This document shows positions 63,446-64,000 of a stretch of 64,000 nt of DNA, piece after piece. Below the pieces are notes generated by a model. That model had not been told where the DNA came from. It was given only the letters and a program-made list of their open reading frames with translations, and did not search any database. Location of the stretch: positions 62,001 to 126,000 of the forward strand of contig NZ_JACHJY010000006.1 in NCBI RefSeq assembly GCF_014203895.1. Reading direction: 5' to 3'. Every line of letters begins with the position of its first letter. Positions within the stretch are counted from its first letter, which is position 1. This DNA comes from Streptomyces nymphaeiformis. GTDB lineage: Bacteria; Actinomycetota; Actinomycetes; Streptomycetales; Streptomycetaceae. A program made the translations under genes and the position numbers.

Positions 63446-63546
63446 GTCCTCGTGGTTCCTCCCGAGGCGTAGATGTACGCGGTGATGCCACCGACCGGCA
63501 CCAGCACGACCATCGCCGCCAGCAACACGACCACCCGACGCGGCAT
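63421..63546 (-). CDS. Membrane-segment fragment, probable N-terminal half of the split gene
   Basis: 41 residues: MPRRVVVLLAAMVVLVPVGG with a transmembrane helix, then a frame ending in TCGSRPTT that is not protein-like. Overlaps the next frame by 25 bp on the same strand. Most likely the membrane anchor of the 63134-63445 domain. Confidence 0.5.
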   Translation of the reverse strand: MPRRVVVLLAAMVVLVPVGGITAYIYASGGTTRTCGSRPTT

Positions 63547-63673
63547 CCCGCCACCCCCTCCGTCGAGGGGGCCCACGGTACCCCCCGCTCCGGTTCGGTA
63601 CCGGGATCGCTCCTTCACCCCCCGTACACCCAACTCCCCCTGGAACGTGGGTTTCCGCGAGCACGCTGCCCGC

Positions 63674-64000
63674 GTGAGACGCATCCTGGGAATCGTCCTG
63701 GCCGTCCTGCTCCTCGGCGGCGTGGCCGCCGTCCTCGTGACGGGCGGCGACAAGGACACAGGCACGGCAACGAAGACCGTGCGAGGAGTCATCGGATCGG
63801 AGAAGGCCGAGTTCTTCGCCGATCCGGAGGTCGTGAAGGCCCTGGCCGCCGAGGGCTTCACCGTGACCACCGAGACCTCCGGGTCCTGGGACATGGAGGA
63901 ACTGCCGCTCGACGGCTACGACTTCGCCTTCCCGTCCTCCAAGGGCCCGGCCGACGAACTGCGCGCGAAGGCGCAGCGGAAGACGAAGGACAAGGCGGCC
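63674..64000 (+). CDS. Secreted substrate-binding-like protein, N-terminal part
   Basis: GTG start at 63674. Signal/anchor helix (ILGIVLAVLLLGGVAAVLV) then a domain with VRGVIGSEKAEFFADPEVV and LDGYDFAFPSSKGPAD. This resembles the periplasmic-type binding proteins encoded next to von Willebrand A genes in Streptomyces. The window ends after 109 codons, so the downstream neighbour is not visible. Confidence 0.7.
   Translation, partial: MRRILGIVLAVLLLGGVAAVLVTGGDKDTGTATKTVRGVIGSEKAEFFADPEVVKALAAEGFTVTTETSGSWDMEELPLDGYDFAFPSSKGPADELRAKAQRKTKDKAA

Overview
The window is high-GC actinobacterial DNA, almost certainly from a Streptomyces chromosome. Evidence: very GC-rich third codon positions (which also create many long antisense reading frames), a WhiB-family regulator of the wblI type, a DUF4245/glpX pair, a MptB-type mannosyltransferase, a DasR-type operator in front of a chitinase, and repeat families that I know from memory to be common in Streptomyces. 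Gene order from ispH to the PhoH/isoprenyl-transferase region resembles the S. coelicolor SCO5058 to SCO5022 neighbourhood; that is recall, not a search.

Layout. 1-20 kb: end of ispH, an APC permease, exonuclease VII (xseA, xseB), a nitroreductase-type malonic semialdehyde reductase, DUF4245 and class II fructose-bisphosphatase (glpX), wblI, a DUF1707 protein, class I and class II fumarases separated by secreted proteins (HAD phosphatase, barrel protein, lipoprotein, SGNH hydrolase), a DUF402 protein, a SpoIIE-type phosphatase/anti-sigma fusion and a bifunctional penicillin-binding protein. 20-33 kb: a PadR-controlled ABC/FtsX exporter, the oxyR / ahpC-ahpD peroxide-defence locus, an AI-2E-type membrane protein, a transglycosylase, a PIN-PhoH ATPase, a cis-prenyltransferase and an aldo/keto reductase. 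33-38.7 kb: membrane proteins, a prepilin peptidase, DUF192 and a DUF559-type protein. 38.7-48.7 kb: a decayed gene, then a long minus-strand Tad (Flp pilus) operon. 49-54 kb: secreted chitinase, Ser/Thr kinase and zinc carboxypeptidase. 53.7-59.2 kb: a divergent catabolic cluster (PfkB sugar kinase, IclR regulator and RidA on minus; DSD1-like deaminase and D-aminoacylase-like deacylase on plus). 59-64 kb: MptB-like mannosyltransferase, an AlaA-type aminotransferase, a small gene with its ribosome-binding site in a hairpin, a split gene and a truncated secreted protein.

How genes work together. The Tad genes form one translationally chained unit: pre-pilus genes overlap by ATGA/GTGA junctions and three tiny reading frames fill the gaps between larger genes. 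The 53.7-59.2 kb cluster has the enzyme set expected for N-acetyl-glucosaminate -> glucosaminate -> 2-keto-3-deoxygluconate -> its 6-phosphate, the type of route reported for oxidised chitin ends in marine bacteria, and lies 3 kb from a chitinase with a DasR-like operator. Its kinase gene carries an in-frame insertion of an inverted Streptomyces repeat that adds about 100 residues.

Limits: all assignments are by eye from motifs and family knowledge; no similarity search, folding program or expression data were available.
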